Origin: Zonotrichia leucophrys gambelii | Taxonomy: Eukaryota > Chordata > Aves > Passeriformes > Passerellidae | Direction: 5' to 3' | Assembly: GCF_028769735.1 (NCBI RefSeq) | Contig: NC_088195.1 | Coordinates: 868,001-932,000 of the forward strand | Length of the DNA: 64,000 nucleotides | Shown here: piece after piece, positions 1 to 12,360 of the stretch | Numbering within the stretch: position 1 is the first letter of the stretch | Layout of the letters: each line of letters begins with the position of its first letter | The notes under the pieces: model-generated | What the model was told of the DNA's origin: nothing | Database searches by the model: none | The model's input: the letters and a program-made list of their open reading frames with translations, nothing else | Program-made: the position numbers and the translations under genes

Positions 1-180
1 CTGCCTCTCCCAGGCTCAGCAGCTTGGGGACCTCTCCAGGCTGACAAAATCTCAGCTCTGGAGCTGCAGTGAGGGGACCCTTTCCATGGGGATGGGCTGT
101 GCTGTGCAGAACCTCTGCTCCCTGAGGGCTCTGCAGGGGCTGCTGAGAGGATGGAGACCCTGCAGGGATGGGGAGAGCAC

Positions 181-206
181 CAAACCAACCAACCAACCAA
201 CCAACC
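181..206. repeat. (AACC)n microsatellite
   Basis: About six copies of AACC in a row. Confidence 0.9.
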
Positions 207-1114
207 TGTGCCTTTCACCCTGGGCAGGGGCAGAAGGGTGGCACCTGCACACTGGGATGCAAGGCATTCCCTGCTGGACTTCCCTTTAGGGGTTCCTGAA
301 TCCTCTACAGGAGTAAAACAGCAAAACCAACCTCAACCCTGTCCCTTTCCACCCAAAACTGCTCTTGCAGAGTCTGGCTGACGTTCATCAGGCAGGGAGA
401 TGCAGCAAGGCCACTGCTGTGGCCATGGTGACAGCAGTGAGGGTGACACAGGCTGGGCTGACACAGGACATTGGGTTGGTTTTGTCACTCGGGTTTGTTG
501 TGGAAGAGGCCAAGGATGATGGCTCTGATTTTTCTCTCACAACTGTCCCAGTGTGTAATAGAAAAATGGTTTAAAAATTCCCGATGACAAGGGCTGGCAA
601 GCAGCAATCCATCATGGTATTGATCCCCTCCACCAGTTGCACTGCTCGGGATCATTCCCATGGCCCTGGCTGGGTCAGGATCAGCTGCACCGTGGTGCTC
701 CTGCCTTTGAGGAGCACAGGGTCCTGCTGTGGCACTGGCACTGCCTTTCCCTCCAGGTGTTTGACTCCAGCTGTTCCCAAACCCCTGTGGGCTGCTGCAG
801 GTGACCAGTGGGGTGTGAGGTGTTGGGAGATGCTCCTCCCTTTGGTCCCCTGCAGCTGCCAGGTGTTTCTAAGGCAGCCGGAGAGGCCAGGTCGTGGCTC
901 TGTGGCTGAAGCACTCAAGCCCAAGGAGGGGATCTCTGCTTCCCAGCAGTGAGTGCTCGCAGCCACGGCCTCTGTGGCTGGGTTCTCTGGTCCCCATGCC
1001 CTCTGTGGTTGGGTTCTGGCAGCAGGAGCTGTGGGGCTCAGAGGCTTCAGGGCCATTGCAGCACATGCCCACTCTGCTGGAAGTGACCCAGCCTTGGCAG
1101 AGAACCAGGCTGGT

Positions 1115-1288
1115 AGCCCTTCCAGAGAGGGGAAACTGAGGAATGCACAAGCTCAGGTGCCACTCCTGCTGCCAGCCCTTCCAGAGAGGGGAAACTGAGA
1201 AATGGGGAGCTCAGGTGTCATTCCTGCTGCCAGCCCTTCCAGAGATGGGGAAACTGAGGAATGGAGCGCTCAGGTGCCGCTCCTGCCC
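1115..1288 (+). repeat. 58-59 bp tandem repeat, three copies
   Basis: The phrase AGCCCTTCCAGAGA recurs at 1115, 1174 and 1232, followed each time by GGGGAAACTGAG and a CTCAGGTG block. It ends just before the CpG island begins. Confidence 0.85.
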
Positions 1289-1299
1289 CCAAACTGCAG

Positions 1300-2250
1300 C
1301 CGAGGGATGCTCAGGGGGTCAGAGCCAGGCCCAGACCCCACAGCCCCGTTCCGCTCCCTGCACCCCCACCCGAGGTGGAGCTGGGACAGCTGCGGGGCAG
1401 CTGCGGGGCTCTGCGGGCACAGCTGTGCCGGGAGGGAGGCGCGGGGAGGCCGCCCGGCCGCTGCGGGGCTTTGTTCCAGCGCGGAGCCGCTCCCGGGCCC
1501 GGCTCGGCCGCGCTCTGCGGGACGGGGGGCGCAGGTGAGGAGGGCAGGGGGTGCGGAGCCCCGCGGGCGGGCACGGAAGGGTTAACCCTGCGCGGGGGCG
1601 GCGCGGGGGCGGCGCGGGGAGCGCGCCCGGGCGCGGGGCCGGCGCGGAGCGGGGAGCGCGCCCGGGCTGGGGCGGGCGGATGCGAGCGGAGCCGCGCTCG
1701 CCGCACTCGGGCAGCGGCTGCGGAGGCGATGAGAGGCCGGCGGGGCTGAGCCGAGCCGAGCCGCGCCGGGCGAGGCCGAGGGGCTGCGGGCAGCGGCGGC
1801 GCCCGGCCCCGGATTGATTTCCGCGGTGCCGGGGGCCGCCGGCATCCCCCGCCCTGAGCCGGGAGCAGCGCAGCGCCCAGGGCCGGTGAGTGGCGGCGGG
1901 TGGCGGGGGCTGCTGCCCGGAGCCGGGGTGCGGGCTCCGCGGGCATCCCCCGCCCGAGGATGCGGGGACAGGCTCGGCATCGCTGTGGCCGTGCCGGGTG
2001 GCACCGGGGCTGCGGGTGGCACCGGGGCTGCGGAGCTCGGGGTGGTGCCCGTGGAGCTGCGCGGAGATGCCGGGGGTGCCTGGGGAAGGGATGGAGGAGC
2101 CCCTCGGAGCCCTCGGTTCCCGGGAATCCATCTCCCGCTGCCTCCCCGCGCTGCTCCGCGTTCCCGTTAGACATCGCCGCCTCCCCGCTCGTTCTGCGGC
2201 CGCTCGGTACCGCTCAGTCACGGTCTGGAGCCGATGCAGCGGCAGAAACT
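1300..2250 (+). promoter_or_regulatory. PLXNA2: CpG island and core promoter region of PLXNA2
   Basis: CpG density rises sharply from about 1300 and falls after about 2250. GC-box (Sp1-like) cores occur in the GGGGGCGGCGCGGGG runs at 1592-1620 and in GGGGCGGGCGG at 1670-1680. I see no TATA box, so this is a TATA-less CpG-island promoter. Its position just before a good splice donor and on the strand of the plexin exons supports assigning it to PLXNA2. Long open frames on both strands here are a side effect of the base composition. Confidence 0.7.
1660..1885 (+). other. PLXNA2: Putative noncoding first exon (5' UTR) of PLXNA2
   Basis: Very GC- and CpG-rich sequence ends at a consensus donor, GGCCG|GTGAGT, with the exon boundary at 1885. 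It lies 16 kb upstream of the coding exon, and mammalian PLXNA2 also has a noncoding exon 1 followed by a large intron. The 5' end is a guess, because CpG-island promoters have diffuse start sites. The exon holds a short upstream ORF (ATG at 1729, TGA at 1747-1749, six codons plus stop). If transcription starts earlier it also holds a longer one (ATG at 1680, TGA ending 1817). A second possible donor, GCAG|GTGAGG, follows 1534 and could end an alternative first exon. Confidence 0.55.
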
Positions 2251-2589
2251 CATCCCCATGAAAAGTTGCTGTTAGCAGGGAGGCACTTTCTGGAAAACAG
2301 CCCTGAATCTTAGGGGAAAAGACACAAAATCCCCACGAAAACTTTCCGAAACCCGCGCGAGACCCTTTTGGGCGGTGATGAGGGGACAGGTACCGAACGC
2401 GCTTGTGCTCCCGGGGGAAATCCCAACTCCCGGGTGATGCTGCCGCTTTCCGCAGCCCCGGAGCCGCCGGGAGGGTGCCGGTGACAGCCGGGGCTGCTCT
2501 GGGCGAGCTGTCCTCGCCGCTGTGACCTCCGTTTAACCTGGCACGGTCAGGCATCCCCGGCTTTGTCTCCGTTCGCGCTGCGGCCAATA

Positions 2590-2700
2590 GCCGCGCGTTC
2601 CTGGAGGTGAAGCGAGTGATGTTCAATTAATCTGTGTTCTAAGGGGTATCAGAAAGTCAATAGGTTAATTTTAAGCGAGGTGAATAGTAAGTGGCAGAGG
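2590..2700. other. AT-rich unique island, candidate conserved noncoding element
   Basis: Non-repetitive sequence with TTCAATTAATCT and GTTAATTTTAAG just after the CpG island, following a CCAAT pentamer at about 2584. Its composition contrasts with the GC-rich surroundings. An enhancer role is inference only. Confidence 0.25.
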
Positions 2701-3981
2701 GAAAAGATGCCCTGCGCGTCTGAGAGCAGCAGCTGAGGCTCGGAGGTGAGGGAACGTGAAGTTCTCCGAGTGCCATGGTGCGAAACCACCGCTCAAAGGC
2801 TGCTCCTGCTCTTGGCTGGGCACTTGATGCTTCACTGGTGGCTCCAGAGTGCTTGGTAGACCTGGGCTGAGCTGGGGACGCGGTCCTGTCCCCCCTGCTC
2901 CGGGTGGCTTCATTGATAAATGTGGCTAAAGTGAGATGAGGTGACCTACTTACAGCTGAGGGACAGATGCCTCGCAAGAATCTGTGCCATGCTCGGAACA
3001 GATGTTTGGCTTTTTACCTTTAGCACAGAGGTGTTAGATCCTTTAGAACTCGATGGGGCTTTTTTTTGGGTCTTTATTGCTGTCCTTGTGCCATTTGTCG
3101 TCACTTTGAGGACCCTCGGAGCTCAAACGCGGCACTTTGGGGTGGTGCAGGGGAGCAGATAAAGCAGCTTTGATTCCAGGAGCTCGGCGCTCGCAGCCAG
3201 GGACGTGACCCAGCGGTGTCACTTGTGAAACGCCTTATCAGCCAAGGCAGCCATCCCTCCCAACTCTCCCAGCCACATCCCCGGCGCTGGCTGCCAGAAG
3301 ATAAACTAACCCAATTTACTCCTCATTGTCTTTACGGTGGTGCTGGATGTAATTAATCGCGGGGTCCCCCCGGCTCGGGAGTCGGTGGAAGCAGGTATTG
3401 ATGCTGTGCGGGACCTGCACACACCCCTCCACAGGACGGGAGCAGCCCTGGCCGAGCTGTGCCTCGTTCCCCGGTTAACCCCGAGCCTGCTCTGTTCCCG
3501 GAGCTCAGCTGGACACGGGAGCGGAGCTGCGGGACCCGGGCAGGGCAGCGCCGCCGCTCCTGCCCCGCGCTCTTTAACTCTCCTCTGCAAATTGCGTTAG
3601 GATGTGACAAATTGGCCGCCAAGCAGCTAAACGGAGATGACATTTGGAGCGCCGTGCCGGGCAGAGCGGCGGAGTCTCGGGGAAATAAATGTGTGATTTG
3701 CAGGCTCTTCCCGGCAGCTCCCGTTCGGCTCCGCCACGAGGCTTTCCAGAACTTACTTAGGGAACTCCTGTTGCAGCTAAATGTGGGAGTCTCGAGCATG
3801 CCTGGGAAAGGTTGCCCAAAAGCTAGGGCAGATGTAGGTGCAGACTGTGTCTCATGCCGTGGGCAGCTGAGATGAGGAGCAGAACCGGGAGAGAAAGCAA
3901 AGCCGATATTTAGAAACTGCGTGAGTGGTGAGGAGCTGAAGGTGGGAAGCTGGGCTGGCTGCTGGTGCCAGCGTGACGCTG

Positions 3982-4722
3982 TGCCGGGGGTGCGGGGACA
4001 CCTGTGTCACCGAGGGGTGATCCTGGGGGTGCGGGGGCGCCTGTGTCACCGAGGGGTGATCCTGGGGGTGCGGGGTTACCTCTGTTCATTGATGGGTGAT
4101 CCTGGGGGTGCAGAGACATCTTTGTGCACATCCTGGGGGTGCAGGGACACCTGTGTCACCTAGGGGTGATCCTGGGGGTGCAGGGACACCTTTACTCACT
4201 AAAGGATGCTCTACTGATGGAGCAGGGGCACATTTGCTCCTAGATGGATGCTCTCCTGGGGGAGTAGGGGCACCCTTGTCACTGATGGGTGATCCTGGGG
4301 GTGAAGAGGCACCTTTGTTCACTAAATGATGCTCTCCTGGGGGAGCAGGGGTATTTTTGCTCACCCAGGGATGATCCTGGTGGAGCAGGAACACCTTTGT
4401 CATCAAGGGATGATCCTGGAGGAGCAGGGATATCTTTGCTCACTGATGGATGCTCTCCTGGTGGAGCAGGGATACCTTTGCTCACTGAGGGATGATCCTG
4501 AAGGAGCAGAGGTCCTTTGCTCACTAAAGGATGCTCTGCTGATGGAGCAGGGGTATCTTTGCTCACCGAGGGATATCCTGGGGATGCAGGGGTATTTTTG
4601 CTCACCGAGGGTGTGATCCTGGTGGAGCAGGGGTATCTTTGCTCACCGAGGGATATCCTGAGGATGCAGGGGTATTTTTGCTCACAGAGGGATATCCTGG
4701 GATGCAGGGATGCCTTTGCTGG
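3982..4722 (+). repeat. Minisatellite, ~39-42 bp units, about 17 copies
   Basis: Units built on TGATCCTGGGGGTGCAGGG, then a short CACCT or TATCTTTGCTCAC segment. Anchors at 4021, 4060 and 4100 show a 39-40 bp period. Later units diverge, with GGAGCAGGGG replacing GGTGCAGGG and ATGCTCTCC replacing GATCCTGG, so two unit types are interleaved. Confidence 0.9.
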
Positions 4723-5049
4723 TTCGTGGCTCTCGGAGAAGGGACTGCCCCACATCCCAACAGCGGCGTGCCCACCTGCCCCTCTCACCCCGCCTCTCCA
4801 GCACATCCGCGGCCGCTCGCACACGGCGCTGATGAAGCTGCTTTAATTGGCCCCTCTGCAGCCCGAACGATAAATATGTAACGGGGCAGAGTGCCCCGCT
4901 GCTGCTCCCGGCTCCGAGCCTGTCATTTCTGACGGGGCAGGGCGGGCTCGCTCCCCTCGCCTCCGCCCTGCGACAGCCGCGCTCCCCCTCCTGCCTCCGG
5001 CATCCTTAAAAACAGGGGGAAAAAAACCTGGAAAAAGGATGAACCTGAG

Positions 5050-5250
5050 CATGCAGTGCTCCTGAGACAGGCCCCTTCACATTTCTAAACACTCCTGATT
5101 ATTCAGCTAATCTTTATTTCATGGGCCTGTTACAAGAAACACAAACGGGGGAGAAAGTAGAAGGCGGTGACACATTTAAAATACACAAGAAAAGTGCTGG
5201 CAGGAATATAATCGTTCTTCTTCCAGCGATATGAAATATTTATGGGCCTA
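5050..5250. other. AT-rich unique island, candidate conserved noncoding element
   Basis: Contains TGATTATTCAGCTAATC, TTTAAAATACAC and GAAATATTTATGGGCC in non-repetitive sequence. A second similar island follows at about 5440-5740 with TATTAATTCATTAGATC and TTAGTTACAAAG. Function is unknown. Confidence 0.3.
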
Positions 5251-6719
5251 AGTTGTGGCAAGACTCTCTGCCTCCCCTCCCACCTAACTCCGGGATGTTT
5301 TTCCCGGTACAACAGGAACTGGGGGCACCGCTGGTGCTGCCTGTCTGCAGGGCACCCAGCTGGCCGCGCACAGCGTCCGTCTGTCCGTCTGTCCGTGCAG
5401 GCTGCCCGGCTCAAACGGGAGCGGAGCTGTTACAGTCTGTTAACTCCAAATAATTCAGCAGCGTCCCCTCGGCGAGCCGTGCAAAGCCCCCTTTGAGGTG
5501 CCCGTGTTGCGGAGGAGCCGCTGCTCCCCCGGGGCACTCTGCTATTAATTCATTAGATCTGAGGGGTTTTTTTTCCTCCCGTCCCCCCTCTTTTCTCTTC
5601 CCCAAGCCCCCCCCTCTCCCTGGCAATTCAAACAGTGATGAATGGACAAAAATCCCTCAGGGGAAACATTTTTTCACTTAGTTACAAAGATTTCATGGCT
5701 AATTAGAGTAAATGTGGTTTTTAGAGTGTTAATCTCTTAACCAGCTTGGCTGGGAGGCCACCGCCACCACAGCAAAGGGGAGGGCGGGGGACCGAGGTGT
5801 TCCCGACCCCTCGGGGCTGGGGCGGTGTCGGTGCCCCCGGAGCATCCCCGGCACCTCCTCGGGCGGTGCCAGCCCCAGGGTGGGCACAGCGGGGCCGGGG
5901 GCGCTGGGTGCGCCCGGGGAGCGGCGGCTGAAAAGCGCAGCGGGGACCGAAGGGAATCCAGGGCGGCAGCGCTGTCTGCAGCGCAAATAACCGGATTTAC
6001 TGCGGGATGTGCCCGCAGGGACTCGGGCCGGGCTGCGTCCCCGCGTGTGGCTGTGCCACAGGGTGGCCCTGCCACCTCTCCCGAGTGCGGGCACACAGCG
6101 GGTCCGTGTTGCCAAAGGTGTTTTGTGGTGGAAATCCTCTCCTTTTGCGGCCGTGGGAGGATTTATTATTTTCTTTATTTCTCTTTTCTCCGGTTCTCTC
6201 CACCTGGCATCCGCATCCCAGCCTGGTTTTGGCTGCACCTTCAGGGGGAAAATGGCGAAAGGGGCAGAGAGGAGCTCCCGAGGCTGCTCCCCCCGGCACC
6301 CACAGCCAGCACGGGAATTGGGGTGGGATGTGGGCTTGAAATTCCTGCTCATCCCACTAGAGGGGATCCTCTGGATCCAGCTAAAACCGGAGCACAAGCC
6401 CAGCAAGGAGCGGAGCAGCGCCTGGTGCCGATGGGGCGCAGGGCTGGAGGGCTGAGCCGGGGCACGGGGGGATTTTGGTGCTTTTCGGGCATTCCCGGTG
6501 ACCCGGGCTGGCTGTGTCCGTCTGTCCTCGCTCCGTGTCCGTGGCTCCTGCGCCCGGGTGGGGCGAGGCTGCTCCAGCAGCATTCCCGAGGAAGAACTTC
6601 CCCAAGCACACGAGTGCAACACGTGTGAGGGATGGAGCCGATGCGCTGTGTGCTCCCTGCAGGGCTGGAAATCCCGACCTGGTACCGGGATAAACCAGGG
6701 ATGGGGGGCTGGGAAAGAG

Positions 6720-6910
6720 GAGCCCTCCCTCCTTATCAGAGAGAGCCCATCTCATGTTTCTCCCCGTAATCGCAGCTTCTGTTTGGCTGAAATCGACCTG
6801 CGAGGGGGGAGTGAAAAGCGAGATAAATGTATCCGACTATGAAAATTTAATCCTGCTTTGCCCGGGTTAAAATTGCATTCAGAGCTAGGGATAAAAGGCA
6901 TCAGAGCCAC
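6720..6910. other. AT-rich unique island, candidate conserved noncoding element
   Basis: Contains CCTTATCAGAGAG, GCGAGATAAATGTATC and GAAAATTTAATCC with no tandem structure. It stands out from GC-rich flanks. Conservation was not tested. Confidence 0.25.
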
Positions 6911-9195
6911 GTTATAGAAAAGTCCAGATGATCTCTGAAGGCATGGGGAGGGTGAGCCTGGGAGGGCCCTGGCAGGGCTGTGCTGTGCCCTCCTTGCCTG
7001 GCACTGCCCCTGCCCTGCTCCCTGCTGGGGGCACACTCAGCTCCATCTCCCCACTTGCTGAAGGAGAAGGTTCTTCCAAGAGTTTTCCCTGTGGAAGTTC
7101 TGTCATCCAGCTGATCCCAGCTCACTCTGTGCCGGCCAGTTCCTAAACCCTCAGTGCCCAGGGGTGACCCCACTGTGCTCCTGAATGCCTGGGCAGCTCC
7201 TGCAGGGCTCCTGCCCATTCCCAGAAGGAGCCTGGAGCCGTGCCCAGCCCCGTGTGGGCTTGGAGGCTCCTGTCCTGGCCCCTGGCTCTCTGGGGCCAGC
7301 TCCATGCTGTGTTTGCTGTGACAGCAGCTTCCCAGGAGGGAACGTCCCTCCCAGCCCTTTTCCTGCTCCAGCCCCTTTTCCCCACTTCATAAAAGTGAAA
7401 GGTGATGTCTGAGTAAATATTGCCCTGACCCCTCACCTCTGCTGCTCCCGCTGCTGCTGCTGCCTCCCCTGGGGCTGTGCTGGGAGCTGGGGGCTCTGGG
7501 GGGCTCTGGGGGGCTCAGGGCTGGAACACAAGCTCGATGTCTCAGCTGGAGCTGGACAGGAAGGGCAGGGTCCAGCCTGGCTGCCCCGAGCACGGTCAGT
7601 GTGAGCTCTGCCCGTGAGTGTGACAGCCACCAGCACTGCCCATCCCCGTGTCACAGCCCTGCCAGAGCCTGGGGGGAGCAGGGAGGAGTCTCTATGGGAA
7701 ACCACAGCAGGAACAATCCCTGTGAGCAGGAGAGGGGGCACAGGCAGGGAGAGCTGAGTGTGGGCGCAGCCCCTGCCCCTCTGTGTGACCTGGCAGGGCT
7801 GGACCAGCATCTCCCACCTGCCCTGGGCTGGAATCATGTGTGTGGATCAGCTGTGGCAATGCTGGGGGTGTTTGTGACAAATCCAATCCCATTTTCCTGC
7901 TGAAGGGATGGATGGGAGAGCGAGTGACCATCCTTGGCGAGGCCGTTCCTGCTGGTACAGCACAGGCTGGAGCAAACTGCTCATTTTCCTCCAAACTGCT
8001 CATTTTCATTGTCCCGCAGCCCCTGTGTGGCTGTGACACAGGGTTTGCACCCCAGCAGTTTAACCCCCGCCGTGCCAGGCTCTGCAGCCCCGTTTCCCTG
8101 CCTGGGGAGGATCAGGAGGACAGGAAAGCCGCGGGCAGCGCCGGCTGTGCCGGAGGAAGCGCGGCCACCGCGGCCCCGTCACTCCCTGACTCAGCCTGCA
8201 AGGAGTTCCTCCTGTCATTTCCAGCCTGGGAACAGATTCCTGCAGGAGACTGATGGGCAGTTCTTGCTCTGCCATCAGCCAGAGCCTGCAGTGATCTCCG
8301 GTGTGCCAGCCCTGCTGGAGGGCACTGGGCACCCAGCGAGGGAAGGACACAAATCTGGAGGCGCTTTCCAGCTGTTCCTGAGTCTCCCTGCTTTGCTTTG
8401 TTCACCTGGGAATGAGCGTCCAAAAAGTGAGTCTGTGCTTTTGAGGTTAATGCCTGGACGGCACTCAAAGGAGGCTTTGAGTTGTTTGGATTTGTGTGGT
8501 GGTTTCTGGGCTCTGGGGTTTGCCTTGGCAGGGTTTCCTTTGAGCCCAAAGTGGCCATTTCCCCTCAGGATGGGAGGCTGGCATGCTGGGAATTGGCACT
8601 TGGGAAGCTGTGGTGACTGTGAGTGTGTTGGTGGCAGGGTTCAACCCGCAGGTGATGGCTCTGAAATTGGCATTTTCCCAATTTTTGGGGAACATTTACC
8701 CACAGCAGAGCCCAGGGGCTGGGTGCTTGCCCAGGTAGCCCAGTGTGAGGGGTTCACGTGTGGGCAGCTCGTGTGAGGAGCTTTGTTCCCCGTGGCTGGG
8801 CAGATTTATTGGTGTCAGAGCAGAGGAGCAGGGAGCTGGCTGAGGAACAGGGATGTTACAGTTCAACTCCATAAAACACGCCGGCTGTCTGCTCTGCTCA
8901 CTCATCTGCCAAGTCCCCAAAAAGTCGCAGTGACAGGAGCAGAGGATGGAGCTCTGCCCTCATGATCATATTTCCTGTCTCTGCTGGCTTATGTCACAGC
9001 CTGGAATGTTATTTGAACAACAACCAAAAAAATAGCCTGCGAATTTCCTTTTGATTTTTAATGGAAGTGTGAAGAGGTGGGGAGGAAAAGGGAGCGTGCC
9101 CGGAGCTTTCCTAAGTGCCTTGGTTATTCTTGTGCTGCAAATATGCCATTTCACAGCTCTGAAATCTGCTCTGAAGTCAAAACAGAAAACTGTGC

Positions 9196-9218
9196 AATGG
9201 TCTGGGTTGGAAAGGACC
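9196..9218 (-). mobile_element. CR1 3' tail fragment, minus orientation
   Basis: Reads AATGGTCTGGGTTGGAAAGG, the reverse complement of a CR1 3' end. It forms an inverted pair with the adjacent plus-strand CR1 tail. Confidence 0.75.
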
Positions 9219-9231
9219 TCAAAGGTCCCTT

Positions 9232-9352
9232 CCCTGGGGTGTCCAAGGCCAGGTTGGATGGGGCTTGGAGTAACCTGGGACAGTGGAAGGGATGGGAACT
9301 GGATGGGATTTCAGGTCCCTTCCAACCCAAACCATTCTGTAATTCCATGATA
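9232..9352 (+). mobile_element. CR1 3' tail fragment
   Basis: Reads from GGCCAGGTTGGATGGGGCTT to CCTTCCAACCCAAACCATTC and ATTCCATGA, the typical CR1 3' UTR ending near ATTCTATG-like octamers. It is 5'-truncated, as nearly all CR1 copies are. Confidence 0.85.
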
Positions 9353-9880
9353 AACCCAGAGTAAGCAAACTGGCAGTGAGAGCTTTTCAAAGCCCACCTT
9401 GGGATGAGGAATCTTGTGTTTGCCTTAAACCTCCCAAAACCCCTGACTTTGCTGTCTGCCCCTCTGGATTTCCAAGTGCATTGAACACCAGAGGCATCGT
9501 CCCTTGTGGGGCTGGAGCTGGGATGGCAATGAGCAATGAGCTGGGCTGGGAGGTGCTGTGGCAGAGCGAGGGGCACTGCAGCTTCTCTCTGTCCCTCTGT
9601 GAGATTTCCTTGCAGCTCTCGAGGAGTTAATCCCAGCCCTCTCCTGGAGTGCTTGGCTCCACTGGCAGCTGAGGAGCCTCCTGGAGCAGGAATTGTGCTC
9701 AGAGGCTGCTCAGTGGTGACAGGTCCAGACTGCCTTTAAAAATCTCACAGCAACCGAGGAGCTGGGGCCAAACTCGCTGGGCTCGGGGGGAGACAGAGAC
9801 AGCAGCTCCTGGCGCGTCCCCGGGCCACAATGAGGTGCTGCTGCAAGGGCTTGTGTAACTCTGCTTTTCAGGGCAGGAAC

Positions 9881-9938
9881 TGTGTGCCAGGGACAAGCTC
9901 TGTGTGGCAGGGACAAGCTCTGTGTGACAGGGACAAGT
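9881..9938 (+). repeat. 20-bp tandem repeat, three copies
   Basis: TGTGTGGCAGGGACAAGCTC recurs at 9881, 9901 and 9921 with one or two changes. Confidence 0.85.
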
Positions 9939-12360
9939 CGGTCCCGCTGGATGAATTCCCTGGGCCGAGGTTGGGCTCAGCTCAGCCGTGCCAGAACAAA
10001 CTCCCAGGGAGAAAACAACAGCACAGGCTCTTGTGAGGACTTCCAAGGGGGTTGTGTAACTTGGTTAAAAACCAAAATAAAAGGATAAGAATTGGCCCAG
10101 CCCAGGGTGCTGGGTCACGGGGAGGTTTGGGCTCAGGAGGGACAGGCTGGGGGGAATTGCAGGGACCTTGCAGAGGGGGATTTCACTTCTAAAGTGTTGG
10201 ATTTTAACCATCCACGGCCTCACGGGCTTGCACCAAGGAGCTCTGTGTCAATCCTGCCATTGAAATGAGATTGAATTGACTTTTATAAAGGAATTGCCTC
10301 CCTGGGGTGAGCCCCGCTGGCACAGGGCTTTGGGCAGCTCACCTGCCCCAGCAGAACCTGCTCCCACACCCTCTGAGCTGCAAAGATCTATTGGAAACAA
10401 AACAATTTTGTCAAATTTCCTTCTCCTCCCAAGATTTATAAAAAACCCATTATTTTTATCCCAAACTGCAGAATTTTAACATGAGAAGAAACAGAATATT
10501 GGCTCATTTGTTCATCCCTGCGAATTTCTGCTTCATTCTCTGCGAATTCCCATTATAAACATGACACTTGGGCAGATTATCTGCTTTAGCCATCGTGTTA
10601 CTGAGGGGGATATCACATTAATTTCCTTGTCATTGCGTTTGTTCTCATCTGTGTGGGATCATTTGCTTCAAAGTCTTGTGATCCTTAATGTAACTCACTT
10701 GGTCTTTGCTTCGAAAAAGACAAAGGGAGCAGCACTCAGTGTTCCTGGATTTTCCAAAATCACTGGTTTCCCTCAGATCTGGGAGGTTCTTTTTGGCCAA
10801 GCAAAGCTGGGTGGTTTTGGTGAAAATTCCACAGGTTTTGGGCCAGAGACAGCTCCAATTGTTGAGTTTTGGCTTTGCCCAGTCCTCGAGCTCTGCAGGG
10901 ATGTTTTGGGGATCTGGAGGAGCAGTCTGTGATTGTAAAGGGGAGTTTTATAAAACTGAACCAGCTGAGAGTGGTGCCCTGGCCCTCACAAGATGTTTTG
11001 TTGTGTTTTTGGAGGAAACTCCTTTTGTGATGAGTCCCTGAGTTTGCCAAAGGAGCCCTGCCGTGGCTTCTCTCCCTGTGGGATCCTCTGAGCATTTTAT
11101 GGGGATTTTTGTGCTCAGTTCTTGACCCACCTTGGTGCTGTGACCCCATTGCTGCTCCATCCAAGCAGTGCCCTGGGGATCTGGGGACACCTGGGATGGG
11201 GCTGGGACACCTCTGTGGGGCAGAGCTGAATGCAGGGGTGCTGAGGGCTCCCGGGGCAGCCAGCCTGGCTGCGTCCCTGTGAATTATGGCCTCGCACATC
11301 CTGAAGGATTTATTGTTTTCCGGCAGGGCTGGAGCCTGTCCCGCAGGCAGGAGTGGGAGGAAGTGACTCAGTTGCTCTGCAGACAAGTGCAGCTTTGAGC
11401 TGCAGGGAGGCAGGAGCAGCCCAGGGTGTCCTGAGGGAATTCCTGGGAATTGCTGCTGCTCCTGGGGCTCTGGAATGGGCAGTGAAAAGGCCGGGCTGGG
11501 CAGTGGCCTCAGCAGCTGTGGGGTGGGGATGTGACAGCAGAGCAGGGGACAAGGGAAGGTGCCACAGAGCAGGGAGAGGCTGTGGGTGCTTTCCTAACTG
11601 CCTCAGTAATTCTTATAATGATAATAATAACCAGGGCAGTTGTGCAGGGCTGGGAGCAGCTGCAGCAGCCCATGGCCAATCGATTGCCACGCCAGGGGCA
11701 CAGTGTGGGACACAGCCCCCAGCAGCTTCCAGGGGCTTTTATGGGATGTTTTCCACCCCCACAGGCAGAAACACGGTGACCCTTCCTGGGTGGGTGCTGC
11801 AGCTCCCAAATCTCCCCTCCTGTCACCCCCATTGTCCCCACAGTGCCGCTGTTTGTGGGATTTGTGGAGTTCCTGGTTTTGCTCAGGATATCTCATCCAT
11901 CAAAGTGTCCAGCCCCTCTTTAGCCTCAGACCTTGTGGCTGATGTCAGATGTGCACGTCAGCAGCTGCTTTCTCCATCTCAGTCTCAGCTTGGTTGGAGA
12001 CAGAGAAGTTTTTAAGTGACAGAGATCCTTAGCAAAGAAACGAGAGTTAGTGTTAAAAATAAAGAAAACAAGACAGCTCGTTTCATCTAAACAGAAGGGT
12101 TATTAAACAGGCTTGAATTAATCAGAGACCTGCCAGAGCTCTGAAATTGAAAAGCAGGGCAGAGGAGCAGGGAGCACACGAGTGTGAAGGAGCCACTTTC
12201 TCAAGCAGACATTGATGTCCCAACGCTCTGGGAGAGGAGATGATGTTCAGCTGATGGTGGCATGGGGGGAGGTGGCTCCAGGCTTTGGGGTCCTTGCTTG
12301 GACCTCAGGCCATGAGGCTGGGGGCACCCTGAGAGCCCCCCGACCCCAGATCAGCTTGGT

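Larger units (their letters stand above)
1..1299. other. 5' flank upstream of the CpG island
   Basis: No gene is supported. It holds a short AACC microsatellite (181-206) and a three-copy 58-bp tandem repeat (1115-1288). The rest is ordinary GC-moderate sequence without coding character. Confidence 0.6.

Noticed and set aside
1319..2626. 435-residue open frame on the minus strand across the CpG island
   Set aside because: Pro/Arg/Ala-rich composition is what random GC-rich DNA gives. No domain, and it overlaps the promoter and exon 1 of PLXNA2.
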